NCBI GenBank assembly: GCA_051453625.1
Contig: JBOZIK010000001.1
Coordinates: 298,431,805-298,495,804 of the forward strand
DNA from: Welwitschia mirabilis
Taxonomy: Eukaryota; Gnetophyta; Gnetopsida; Welwitschiales
DNA length: 64,000 nt
Direction of reading: 5' to 3'
The notes beneath the pieces were generated by a model. The model did not search any database. It saw only the letters and a program-made list of their open reading frames with translations, and had not been told where the DNA came from. The translations under genes were made by a program, and so were the position numbers. Positions 53,103 to 63,185 of this stretch are shown in pieces. Position 1 is the stretch's first letter. Each line of letters opens with the position of its first letter.

Positions 53103-53120
53103 TGATGCCATTGTTAGGTA
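53103..53120 (+). other. Primer-binding site, tRNA-Asp type, decayed (element 3)
   Basis: TGATGCCATTGTTAGGTA against TGGCGCCGTTGCCGGGGA: 11 of 18 match, and six of the seven differences are C-to-T or G-to-A. It follows a CA end (53,099-53,100) by two bases, the same layout as in elements 1 and 2. Confidence 0.55.
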
Positions 53121-53148
53121 TGGAAGTGAGTCTTTGAATAAGATCCTA

Positions 53149-54117
53149 TTTAATATCCTTACCCAAAAGTACATAAGTATTTAAGAAAGAAGTTATTAAA
53201 GGAAGTAAGCTTTGGTTGAGATCAAGTTCTATATCAAAAAAAATATGAAATTACTATTTGATTGTATTACTTTCTTTTGATTTTGTATATTACTCCCAAG
53301 TTTGTGTCTATAACCTTAACTTGATTACTCACCTTAGATTATACATAGTTTCTATTTTTTTAATTTTCCTCTTAAGTAAATCAGATTTTCAATTGATCTA
53401 CTCCTCATACCTTAGAGTGATCTCAGAGATTACTATATATAGTCCTACTCCTTCTACATAGTATGATCTTAGAGATTTCTATATATAATTATTTGATCAT
53501 ATTATTTATTTTTGGAATTACTAATATTTGATTAGTAAGAATAATATATCCCTTACACTTTATGTGATCTAGATGATTATCNNNNNNNNNNNNNNNNNNN
53601 NNNNNNNNNNNNNNNNNNNNNNNNNNNNNNNNNNNNNNNNNNNNNNNNNNNNNNNNNNNNNNNNNNNNNNNNNNNNNNNNNTTTAATATCCTTACCCAAA
53701 AGAACATAAGTATTCAAGAAAGAAGTTATTAAAGGAAGTGAGCTTTGGTTGAGATCAATTTCTATATTAAAAAGAAAATATGAAATCATTATTTGATTGT
53801 ATTACTTTCTTTTGATGTTGTATATTACTCCCAAGTTTGTGTCTATAAGCTTTACCTGATTACTCACCTTAGATTATACATAGTTTCTATTTTTTTAATT
53901 TTCTTCTTAAGTAAATCAGATTTTCAATTGATCTACTCCTCATACCTTAGAGTGATCTCGGAGATTACTGTCTATAGTCCTACTCTTTGTACATAGTATG
54001 ATCTTAGAGATTTCTATATAAAATTATTTGATCATATTGTTTATTTTTGGAATTACTAATATTTGATTAGTAAGAATGATCTATGCCTTATACTTGATGT
54101 GATCTAGGTGATTATCA
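53149..54117. repeat. Duplicated leader segment across a 100-N gap
   Basis: 53,149-53,581 is repeated at 53,682-54,117 with very few differences, and the copies abut the gap on opposite sides. The same 67-codon frame therefore appears twice (53,258 and 53,793); it is not a gene pair. Overlapping allelic contigs are the likeliest cause. Within each copy a diverged repeat, GTGATCTCAGAGATTACTAT and ATGATCTTAGAGATTTCTAT, is also visible. Confidence 0.8.
53582..53681. other. Assembly gap, 100 N
   Basis: Conventional gap between the two near-identical leader copies. The likely true size is negative. Confidence 0.95.
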
Positions 54118-54221
54118 TACTTGCTATTCCAAGTACATCTCTTCTTATTCTTTCTTATAGATGGTTAATTAAATAACTTTAAAGGAGATGTTTATTAAAA
54201 GACCAAAAAAAAGGCCTCTTA

Positions 54222-55565
54222 ATGAACTCATTACCTAAAGAAATAAATAACGTGCATGGGAAAAAGAATATAATTTCTATTTTCCACTTACTTCTTTTTA
54301 GCAGCCTCATAGGTATATCAATGAGTCATTCTTATAGAAATTCTTACCCATTTAGAGAAGATTTTAGTAATATATTTAGCCAAATGAAACCTCTTTCTAT
54401 GGAAGATAATGAAGAAGTAATAGATGATGAAGATGATGTTTTATCAAAATCCCTTCATGAGTGTATGAACTAAATTAAAGAAGGAGTATACAAGTGAGAG
54501 ACTTAGTAAAAATTTGAATAATTTTCTAGAATTAATTACTTAAGGCTATAGTAAACAACATTCTCAAGCCTATTCCATCACATCTTCTACTTCTTACCTT
54601 GAGAATGATGAAGAGGACATTGATACTACTATGCAAAGTGATATCAACTATTACTTTGAAATTGATGATGATATGATGGACATTTTAGAGAAATTTTTCA
54701 ACATTTTCGAGGATAATCCAAGTGAGGAAAACAAATTTCTAACTCAACAAATGAATAATAATAAAGATGAGGATGATGATTGTGTAGAAATTTGGACTAT
54801 TTTTCCAACCTCCACTCACTCTTAGAAAATGATGAAGAAAATTCTAAAAATATTCTAACACATATAGAAGATAATGATATTATTCTTTGTAATATTTATG
54901 ATGACAAATACAAGTATTTAGAGAATGATGAGAATAATGTTCAATAAAGTAATAACAATCACAATAATAAAGAGAAGAATAAAAATGTAAGCAATGAAAA
55001 ACAATAAAGTCCAATGCAGTATAGACTTAGCATAACTAATAAGCCACTCCAAATTGAAGAGTCTACTCCTAGATATTCTAGTTCTTAATCTTTCATCTTC
55101 ATATAAAACTCAAAATGCTATGATCTCTTCTACTCCTAAGTCAACATTGACTTATGATTATTTTACCTTGAAAAAACATAACTTGGGGTTATGTGGAATT
55201 CTAATTTCTAGGATCCTTATCTTCTTGAGTTTAATCCATGCCTTCAATTGCGTCTAAAAGAACTTTTTAACTATGCTAATAATGCATTAATCAATTCTTC
55301 CAAGCAATTCTATGATATTTCTAAGATACATTTATTCTGATTGGGTAGTACCAATCATGTTTTAAATGATAATTATTCTTATACCTTTTTGCACCAATAT
55401 GATAAGAGAGTATTTTTCAATGAATTAAATCAATTTTTTATCTCTTATCTATCTTCTAAAATTTATGCTATCATGATGATATTATGTTTGTTTTCCTATT
55501 ACCAATTAATACTTATTAAGAATGATTTTGAATCCTTCTTATTTAGTAAATTGGTTTCAAAATGA
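54222..55565 (+). pseudogene. Acidic, interrupted coding region of element 3, family unknown
   Basis: A protein-like plus-strand region. It opens at 54,222 with a hydrophobic stretch (about residues 18-33), then a Ser/Arg-rich part, then an Asp/Glu-rich block (MEDNEEVIDDEDDVLSKS). After a stop near 54,470 acidic segments continue (54,631-54,825, with DEDDDCVEIW). A less acidic part follows around 55,220-55,560, with LRLKELFNYANNALINSSK and YDKRVFFNELNQFF. At least five stops and one or two frameshifts interrupt it. It stands where Gag should be, about 1.1 kb after the PBS, but shows no capsid motif or zinc knuckle. It may be an extra or substituted ORF of a Tat/Ogre-like or non-autonomous element. 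I do not recognise it. Confidence 0.45.
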
Positions 55566-55569
55566 TTTG

Positions 55570-57350
55570 GTTCTTATTTCACTAAAAATATATGATTTTG
55601 ATGATTATGTTGAAATAACCTAAATTTTAAAGTAAGGATTAACATGAAGTAAGAAAATAATGTCTTATTAAAGCAATTGATTATGTGGAATTATGTCCAT
55701 CACTTAACTTTTATGAATTATGTTCAAATGATTCCTCTTTTTTCATATGTAGTAACTTGTTTTTATTTTGGTCCTTCATCATATAGTATGCTCAAGAATT
55801 TTGTGATTTTATAATTTAGGGATGATCAATTGAATTTCAACCAATTGAAAGGTATTAAAATACCTATGAACTCTTATTCCAAGAGACAAAAATGTGCTTA
55901 ATTAAATTAATCATATTATACATTTCTCTCGTTGTTAATTTCATTATGATGCTATAAATTATTAATGCCTTGATGTATGTATAAGTTGCTTTTCATGAAC
56001 GATAAAAAAATAAAAAATATGAAAAATATTTAAAATATGATAAAAATAGAATATTTAATATGGAAGCAATTTTGATTATCATCTCTAATCTATCTTAAGG
56101 ATTAACACACTGAGGGTAAAGTTTCCTAATAGCTCATGTCTTGTTTAATAGATCTATTACTTACAATAAAAGCAAGGTTAGTGGTTCCAAAGGATCACCT
56201 CATTATGAGAGTAATCCAAGGTAAAAGGAGATGAACCTTCAAGTATACCATGCTTATCATAATGTTGGGAGTATTATTATGTTATAGCTATATTTCTCTA
56301 TTTATTATTGATGACTATGACTATGATATGTTAATTTAAATTAGTATGTTAACATTTTCATCTTATTTAAATATAACTATAATGTTTCTCTTATTTTAAA
56401 TAATTTATCGCATTTGAAAATGAGACACCATTGGTAAGTGATCAAATTCAAGTAGATTTATTAACTTCAAAAGAATAAATTTTATTATAAAGTGTTAGTT
56501 TTTATTTTTTAAGCTAGAAAATTTTAAAGTTGTTTATGTATCTTTTTATATACTTAAGAGGACCATAATATTGTAATGATGTGCATCCCTATAATACTTA
56601 ATTTAAGCATCTTCATTTATTATATCACCATTGATTTCTTTACCCTACTTGCAATGTTCCTTTTTATCATTTTAAGATCATTTTATTATAAATGGAAACA
56701 TATAAATATTATGTCAAAATCAATAAGGACAATAAGAAATAATTTTAGAAAAGGTTGACTTTATTTTTAATAGTAGTAGATTACATTCCTTATCATTAGC
56801 TAGTAGTCTTTGATTAGTGGTCTAAGGTAAATACATGGACTAAAACCTAAGTCCTCCTCTTGGGATCCTTGGGGATTAGCCACGGTTATCATCGATTACA
56901 TCCATCTAGTCTACCCACCCTCACCTAATGTCATAAGCTTAAGTAGCATAATGAAAGAATACATCTTTATATATTTAGGTCACACCCATTTATATCTCAT
57001 TAAGTATGCTTATTTAGTGCCTTAACATAATTCTTTACAAAATAATAAATTTGCAACATTACATTCCGTCTTCCTTAAGCATCATCCTCATCCTTGAGTG
57101 CGGTTTCTCCTGATCTTGTGCACTTCATGAAAGCATGTCCATCTAGATTATTTTTGTATTATCTATAAAACATAAGAAAAGGAAAACATTCTATATTAAT
57201 AAATACACTAAAAAGTAAAAAAGTAATATATCATGTTTTAATAAAAAGTTTAGGATAGGTCTCCTGTATATACTCCCTATTTTTCCAAGTGTTGATTATA
57301 ATGGGTCCATTGAATGAGTACTTCCTTTACATTTTTATTTCATAATTACT
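55570..57350. other. AT-rich sequence between element 3 and the minus-strand gag
   Basis: No continuous frame. The 60-codon frame at 56,576-56,758 is hydrophobic and unsupported. 56,840-57,160 is less AT-rich and could be untranslated or LTR sequence of the minus-strand element that follows. Confidence 0.4.
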
Positions 57351-58260
57351 TAGTGTAGGTATTTAAAATCTTTTTAAGATGGATTTATCTACTTAAAAGT
57401 TATGGTTCTCATTCAATCAAGTATTCTAACCTTGAAGATAGTATTTTATCTTTTGATAGGCTTCTTTAATTGACTTAATTTCTAAAGTACAGGGAACATA
57501 TTTGAGTTTAGATGGTAAGGTGATAATGCAACTATTATATAACTACTCTTTAGAGAAACTCTTTTGGTATTTCATTAGATGTTATAATTTAAACCAATAT
57601 TCATCTAATGGATGTTTTCCCTAGTAGAGGAATTGGAATTCCATCATTTGGTCTTTGATGAAGTCTTCTAAAATGAATTTATTTTTAAATTCTTCTATAA
57701 AGGTAGTCCATGATATCCTTTGGGGATGTTTCTACTAGCATCATGACTACCATTCTTGTTCATTTTATATAAGAAAGATAGCAACATATGCACATCATCT
57801 TTCTGGTGTAACATTTCGAAGATTAAAGTAGTTTTCTATTTATTGAATACAAAATATGTCTTATTTACTTGTTTATACCTTTGCTTTGTATTTTTCTAGG
57901 AGTATCATCTTAGAAAATTTTTCTTTTTCCTATTATTTTATTTTGAAATTATTTTCTCAGTTGAATAGAAAGGATTAAATATTTACCTCTATGTTTAGCA
58001 TTCTCATTTAAATGTTCTAAAGGTATACTACATATGATGAAGTATTTTGGCCTAAGGTGGATGGCTATTCTTGGGATGCCCTAGGATTTTGTTTGATGGG
58101 TTTTTCTTTCACCTGAGAAGGTAGGTTGTCGATCCTACTAGCAAGGAATTTATTTTGTAAATGAATATGATCTTGTTGAACCTCCATCTCATTCATTTGT
58201 CCATTTACTCTATGTTCCATGATGCATTAGTTAATTCAGTATTCTCTTAAACTCATTTAC
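57350..58260 (-). pseudogene. Minus-strand gag remnant (Ty3/gypsy)
   Basis: Read on the minus strand from about 58,250 down, a helical N-terminal segment (MNEMEVQQDHIHLQNKFLA) leads into a decayed capsid region. The best part is at 57,700-57,425. It has an EEFKNKFI-type block, then DFIKDQMMEFQFL, then HPLDEYWFKL and KYVPCTLEIKSIKEAY. This matches the common retrotransposon Gag pattern (FKxxFxxKYF, then ExxxLxQGxxSVxEYxxxF, then LPxxIxxxV). Stops occur at several expected Gln positions, and a frame change separates the two ends. No zinc knuckle or pol is seen further left. It is opposite in orientation to elements 1-3 and appears to be a different family. Confidence 0.65.
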
Positions 58261-58341
58261 CTCTTCTTTTTTTCACTCATCTTTTGAGAATAATCCACTC
58301 TTTTTATAATGGGAATTATGTCCTTTTATAGTATTATTATA

Positions 58342-58360
58342 GTTAAGCATCTATGACTAA
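58342..58360 (-). other. Possible decayed initiator-Met primer-binding site
   Basis: The minus strand reads TTAGTCATAGATGCTTAAC, which can be aligned to TTGGTATCAGAGCTTAAC only by allowing small indels. It sits where the PBS of the minus-strand gag element is expected, about 100 bases upstream of the gag frame. Weak. Confidence 0.2.
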
Positions 58361-58510
58361 AAGTTGGTTAGGAAAAATAGTGAAAAAATTAGTTTAGTGA
58401 TTATCATAATATTCCTTGATGACATGGGTCCCATTAGCGGTAACTATAAAAAAGGTGTATTATTGGATACCCTAAGAGCAACATTAGATGATATGTAATT
58501 GTCAAGATTA

Positions 58511-59419
58511 AACTATGATGTTAAATATTTAAGTATTACATCAAACATTTAAGTGCAATGTTAGACACCCAAGTGTGACATTAGGGTTTATTTGTAGAGT
58601 AAGCACGGGCACAATGACAAGCATCAAAGTTGACAAAAGTTGCCAGTGCCTCATGAGGACAAGTGCGATGTCAGACACTCAAGTATGATCTCAAACATTC
58701 AATTGTGACATTAAAGAGACCTATTACATGAAAATTGAGCAGAGCAGGGTATGCTAAGGTTGAATGGAAGGTTCTAAAAGCCTACAAAAGAAAGTATAAC
58801 ATTAGATACCTAAGTGTAACATTAGACATTTAATTACGATATTAGAGAGCTCTATCATGTAAAACCTAAGGCAGAGCAACCTATGTCAAGGGTGAATAAG
58901 AGGTTTTGAAAGCCTATAAAAGCAAGTGTGATATCAGGCATCCAAGTGCAATGTTGAACACCTAAGTTTCATAACAGACTTCATTCCAAGTATAATTTTA
59001 AAGTGAAACATGAAATTTTAGAGTCATGTGGAAGGCGTTAGAGTGTTATGAGCTCAAGTGTAACATCGAGCACTTAAGTATAACATTAAGCACTCAAGTA
59101 TGAAATTAAAAACACAAGTGAAATGTCTAAGCCTAAAGTATAATGTTAAACCTTCTTCACGGAGTAGGCTTGAGTAAGATAGGAAGTGCCTAGTGCAAAC
59201 AGAAGGTTTTGGAGCATCATAAGACCAAGTGCGATGTTAAGCACTCAAGTGCAATGTTAGACATCCAAGTTTGACATAAGAGCCTTTGTAATGAAGTGAG
59301 ATGGAGTAGAGCAGGTAGTTCCAGAGTTAAGTGAAAGGTTTCAAAGCATTACAGGACTAAGTGTGATGTCAAACACTCAAGTGCAATGTTAGACAGTTAA
59401 GTGTGACATTGGTCTCTAA
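58511..59419. repeat. Higher-order minisatellite: 20 bp monomers in 131 bp units
   Basis: Monomers close to AAGTGYGATGTTAGACACTC start at 58,531/551/571, 58,661/681/701, 58,792/812/832, 58,924/944/964, 59,056/076/096/116/136, 59,227/247/267 and 59,359/379/399. A probable earlier one starts at 58,511. Each group of three is followed by a related spacer of about 71 bases (for example GGTTCTAAAAGCCTACAAAA at 58,770), so group starts are 130, 131, 132, 132, 171 and 132 apart. The 171 step equals one unit plus two extra monomers. Neither 20 nor 131 is divisible by three and no frame persists, so it is not coding. The array is richer in G+C and CpG than its surroundings. It lies upstream of the minus-strand gag, perhaps in that element's LTR or leader. 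Confidence 0.9.
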
Positions 59420-59496
59420 AGTAAAACATAATTGTGGATTACATTATAGAATATGGCATTTATTTTTGTTGTTTCCTTGATTTAACAATTTTGCAA

Positions 59497-60872
59497 TGTC
59501 AATTTGTGGGAATTTCATGATGTATTTAGAGTACTTTTGCAGGACATTTATATAGGTTTTGATGCAATACTGATGACTATTAATATTTGATAGGATGATC
59601 AGTAAAACATGTGATACCTCATGTCTTTAGCAATTTCATGGGCTTATTCTATTACTGTAGAATTGAAAGAAGGACTATACGATGCAAAGATTAATTTACC
59701 TTAGAGAAAAGAGTAAAGGAAGACTATTGTCCCCATAGTCATTCCCACAACATCTAGGATGACCAGATTACTAATGTAGATGAAAGCCTACATCACTGAC
59801 AATAGTACATGGTACACTACCTAAGTTGTTAAGGCGGTGTCGTCCCCTATGTCATGTGGATGATAGATAGGATAATAACATCGGGACTATGGATAAGAAA
59901 TACACGAGGCTGACGACAGCACATGGCACACTGCCCAAGCCATTAAGGTGGCATCGTCCTCTGTGACGTGTGGACGATAGACATGACAATTATTGTTTTT
60001 ATAATGCAGCAATAAATTTCATTTTAAATGGGATCAAATAACCCATGTGGATTATTAGAATTTCTTTTTCTTACCTTTAGGGTTTACCTCCAAATTCCTC
60101 AATTGAAAATATACAAATACCTTCTCCTCCTTCATTTCCACCTGATATTTTGTACCTGATACTTGTGATGGAAGCTTAAAGGGTGAGAGATCCATCCCAT
60201 GTTATAGGAAGGAGTATCCTTACTATTAGGATGTGTCCATCTTATTGAGATTCTATTATTCTGATTTATAAGTATGTTATTCTGATTTCATTTAGATTAA
60301 TACAAATTCCTCTTTCATTTCATTATTGTTCATCTTCCTTATGATTTAAGTTGGTCTTAGTTACTGACAATCTTTTATTTATTTAGATCATAAGGGCAAC
60401 TTTTGTTAAGGTTGACCTTGTTAGTAGAATAAAGTTGCATTACTTCTTTCTTTATTTTCATATTATATTTCATTCACTACTAGGAAATATCTCATAGTTT
60501 ATATTAATTAAAAACTAGTAGACACTCTTCTTACTTAATATAAGTTATAGAGAAGTAGTCTTTATAATAGAAAGACTAGGATCTAAGTAAGATTTATTTT
60601 CATTCCCATTTTTATTTACATTTCCATTCACTTGCATTCCATTTCTATTTAAGCATTGCATTTACTTATGTTATTTTCTTTCAATTTTTATAAAGACAAA
60701 AAGAACTAAAATACATTGTCAAAATCAATTCTCTAACTCTAATCCTAGAGCCTTCATTGGATTATGATATTTGAGTGAACTTCCATTTATAATAGAGAGT
60801 CTTTTCTACAATTTACATGATTTATAGGTTTATATAAAGGATTTGCAGATTGCATAACTTCACATAACAACA
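59497..60872 (+). repeat. 5' LTR of retroelement 2 (left end inferred)
   Basis: The right end is well placed: ..AACAACA, TTT, then the PBS. The left end is chosen at TGTCAATTTGTGGG, because an early TTTTGCAGG motif follows about 50 bases later (59,537), as it does at the start of the element 1 LTR (13,401-13,409). A possible TATA element, TATACAAATA, is at 60,110. The LTR includes a 114 bp two-copy tandem repeat. Length is about 1.38 kb, near the 1.19 kb of element 1. Confidence 0.55.
59771..59989 (+). repeat. Two-copy 114 bp tandem repeat in the LTR, with hairpin and bZIP-like core
   Basis: Copies at about 59,771-59,874 and 59,885-59,989 align with a 114-base offset (CTGAC at 59,796 and 59,910). 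The second contains a perfect 7 bp dyad, ATCGTCC (59,953-59,959) / GGACGAT (59,972-59,978). Its loop holds TGACGTG (59,964-59,970), a core typical of plant bZIP sites. The first copy has lost CpGs by transitions. This may be an enhancer-like repeat of the LTR (inference). Confidence 0.75.
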
Positions 60873-60875
60873 TTT

Positions 60876-60893
60876 TGATACCATTGTCATGGA
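60876..60893 (+). other. Primer-binding site, tRNA-Asp type, decayed (element 2)
   Basis: TGATACCATTGTCATGGA against TGGCGCCGTTGCCGGGGA: 11 of 18 match and six of seven differences are C-to-T or G-to-A. Three bases separate it from the LTR end, as in element 1. Confidence 0.7.
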
Positions 60894-61049
60894 AGGCTGC
60901 AAGGAGCTAAGAGGATTGTCACTAATCAAATAGGTACCTTAAATCTTTGTATTTAGGTTATTTATTTTAAATTACCATTATATTTTTTCTAGCTTAGGTT
61001 AAAGTAGTTTTATTTTTATAACTTAATTTTATGCATTTTCTTTTTATTT

Positions 61050-61310
61050 CTCTGTCATCTTACCTATCGTCCTTATGACCTGAGAGGACGACAATTTGAA
61101 AATTTTTCCATATTTCTACATTCTCTCATTTTCTTTTCCATAAAATAAATCTCTTGTCATCCTTTCTATCATCCCCATGACATACCTAGATGATAGTCTA
61201 CTATTTTTCTTCATTTTTTGTAATTTTGGATTTTTCATTTAGTGTGATCATCATCCTGCCTATCATCCTCATGACCAAATAGATGATGGTCTATTATTTT
61301 TTATTTCTTC
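61050..61310 (+). repeat. Three-copy leader repeat with CATC/GATG dyads
   Basis: Copies begin at 61,055, 61,157 and 61,251 (TCATCYTNCCTATCRTCC), 94-102 bases apart. The first has a perfect dyad TCGTCCT (61,067-61,073) / AGGACGA (61,085-61,091). The others keep the form ATCATCC..TAGATGATGG. The loop carries ATGAC. The words match those in this element's LTR and in the LTR of element 1 (13,581-13,599). Confidence 0.75.
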
Positions 61311-61359
61311 ATTCTATTAGTTATTTGAGCATGCAGGGATATGGTGATTACTGGTAAAA

Positions 61360-62960
61360 AGATGAAATATCAGAGAGAATCCTAATTGAAAAAAATATTA
61401 AAGAAGGATTAATTGATTTTAATTTAAATCTAGGTATGCATATCCCAAGTACCTAAATTCCTAGAATTAAAGAAGAAGATTTTTCTATGTTTATTATTTC
61501 AAAATCCAATTTTGCAAAAGAAAAGTATAGTGTAGAAGGCAATTGTATTGTTTCTTCAAAAATGTAAAATATTTTGAAAGCATTACAAAAACAAAAGCTA
61601 GTAGATTCTTCTAATGCTCCAATCATAATAGGAACTTCTTCTTTGAATGTAAACATTATGCTTAGGGATTTAATTAGTAATAGAAAATGTAAAATTCAAA
61701 ATCCTTTCAATATACCTCCTGGACATGATGTAGAGTTAAGAAATTTAAGTGCATATTCTACCTCTTCTGGAGAATCAGAAGAAGATCCTTTTCAACATCT
61801 AGCTAACATAGAGCAACTTGTGCTTACATCTGGAAATGGAAAAAAATGTATTAGTAATCATACATACATAAGTATTTTTCTAGTTACCCTTAGAGAAAGG
61901 AAAAAAATTTGTCTCAAAACCATCCCATATACAAGTCTTAAATCATGGAGTCAAGTGCAAGAAGTTTGCATTAAAAGATTTTTCAGTGAAAGCACTATGA
62001 GGAAGAGAAGAAAAGAATTAACCAACTTCTAATAAAAAGATCATAAAGATTATGCAATCATTTATGAATGTTTTATAATTGTTAGTCATTCAAACCTTAT
62101 TAATGAATTTTTTAAGGAAGAACTAGTAGATTATTTTTATAGTGGACTAAATGATTCAACCAAATAATTTGTATACTTTTCTTATGAAGGAAATTTGTTG
62201 AACTTAAGCTTAGATGATGCTTGGAGTGTGTTGAGAATTTAGTGGAAATTAGTAAAACTTGGTTTAAGCCCACTAAGAAAAACATATTGTACGACAAATT
62301 TTGAAAGACCTAAAAGAGGTGAAACATGAAAAGGAAGAAGAAAGAAAGGATTTAACTAATTTGATGAAAGATTTCACTACTACTTTAGAGAAGTATACTC
62401 AAATAATAGTTGATGCAAAGATTGTTAAGAATAAACCCTTAACTTCTAATTGTGAACTTTATGAAGATGATTCCCATTCAATAAAAAAATGTCCTTTATT
62501 ACCAACTTGTAAAGAAAGAATGTTTAAGGAAGTATGCGCTTTCAACTAAAGAACTCCTAGCTTTAAGAGCTAACCACCATTTCAACAAAAACCAATTGGG
62601 CAACTCAAATGGAAATCATTTGAGGACATATTTAAGAATTTCAACTTCCAATCAAAATCTCAACAAAATATAAATTATTCCCTTAGAGAATCCATTGAGG
62701 AAATAAGAAAGGTATAAGAAAAAACTAATATCAGCATTAAGAACCTAGTGAATGTGCTTCAACAAAAAATGCTCGCCAACCATATACCACAAAGGTCTCT
62801 TTCTTTCCAATCAATACCCAACCCAAATGAAGTTGGGAAACACTTAAAAATTGTAACAAGAAGTCAAAAAGATACAACACCTCCTACTCATAAGGTTTCA
62901 ACTTCTAAATAAAATGAATAAATGAAGAAAGATAATGTAGAAATCCTAGATTCTTATAAC
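61360..62960 (+). pseudogene. gag remnant of retroelement 2
   Basis: One plus-strand frame is open for long stretches (61,574-62,032 and 62,301-62,549). It includes an N-terminal part, then a capsid-like region: EEDPFQHLANIEQ, a decayed RLRLF..LRDKA block, then SLKSWSQVQEVCIKRFF, matching the EDPxxHIxxF and TWxxxxxxFLxKFFP motifs of Athila-type Gag. YFYSGLND (62,133) fits the FYxGL motif. The zinc knuckle near 62,451 reads CELYEDDSHSIKKC, so the second cysteine is Tyr (TGT to TAT). The C-terminal part has the linker helix (LRESIEEIRK) and NPNEVGKHLKIVTRSQK, matching the segment that precedes protease in this lineage. At least seven in-frame stops make it non-functional. Confidence 0.85.
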
Positions 62961-63005
62961 CTTCCTTTCACATCATCTGCTAAAACCTCTATCAAATATA
63001 ATTTA

Positions 63006-63105
63006 NNNNNNNNNNNNNNNNNNNNNNNNNNNNNNNNNNNNNNNNNNNNNNNNNNNNNNNNNNNNNNNNNNNNNNNNNNNNNNNNNNNNNNNNNNNNNNN
63101 NNNNN
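63006..63105. other. Assembly gap, 100 N
   Basis: It cuts element 2 shortly after gag. The right flank starts inside an (AC)n microsatellite, which probably caused the break. Confidence 0.95.
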
Positions 63106-63110
63106 ACACA

Positions 63111-63175
<65 letters not shown>

Positions 63176-63185
63176 ACACACATAT
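63106..63185. repeat. (AC)n microsatellite with TA tail
   Basis: About 38 AC units with two or three interruptions, followed by ATATGTACATACATTCATAT. Frames of Thr-His or Cys-Val through it are artefacts. Confidence 0.97.

Larger units (their letters stand above)
51656..55570 (+). mobile_element. Retroelement 3: probable decayed tRNA-Asp-primed LTR element
   Basis: Inferred from a PBS-like site at 53,103-53,120 preceded by an LTR-like ..CA end, a roughly 1.1 kb leader (partly duplicated at a gap), and a plus-strand, acidic, interrupted coding region at 54,222-55,565. The left edge is a guess; no TG start or 3' LTR could be fixed. No protease or RT is visible, so it is either a non-autonomous relative or truncated. 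It shares its PBS type and small dyad words with elements 1 and 2. Confidence 0.45.
59497..63005 (+). mobile_element. Retroelement 2: decayed Athila/Tat-type Ty3/gypsy element, cut by a gap
   Basis: A plus-strand element with a proposed 5' LTR (59,497-60,872), a tRNA-Asp-type PBS (60,876-60,893), a leader with its own repeats (61,050-61,310), and a gag remnant to about 62,960. The frame enters a 100-N gap whose far side is an (AC)n microsatellite and unrelated sequence. No protease, RT or 3' LTR is visible. Its organisation and PBS match element 1, but its gag is clearly diverged from it. Confidence 0.8.

Noticed and set aside
53258-53996. Two nearly identical 67-codon genes in tandem
   Set aside because: They are one leader sequence present twice on either side of a 100-N gap, and the frame has no coding signature.
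58511-59419. CRISPR-like array (short repeats with spacers)
   Set aside because: The monomers are directly adjacent, the 71-base spacers are related to each other and not unique, and the context is a plant retroelement region.
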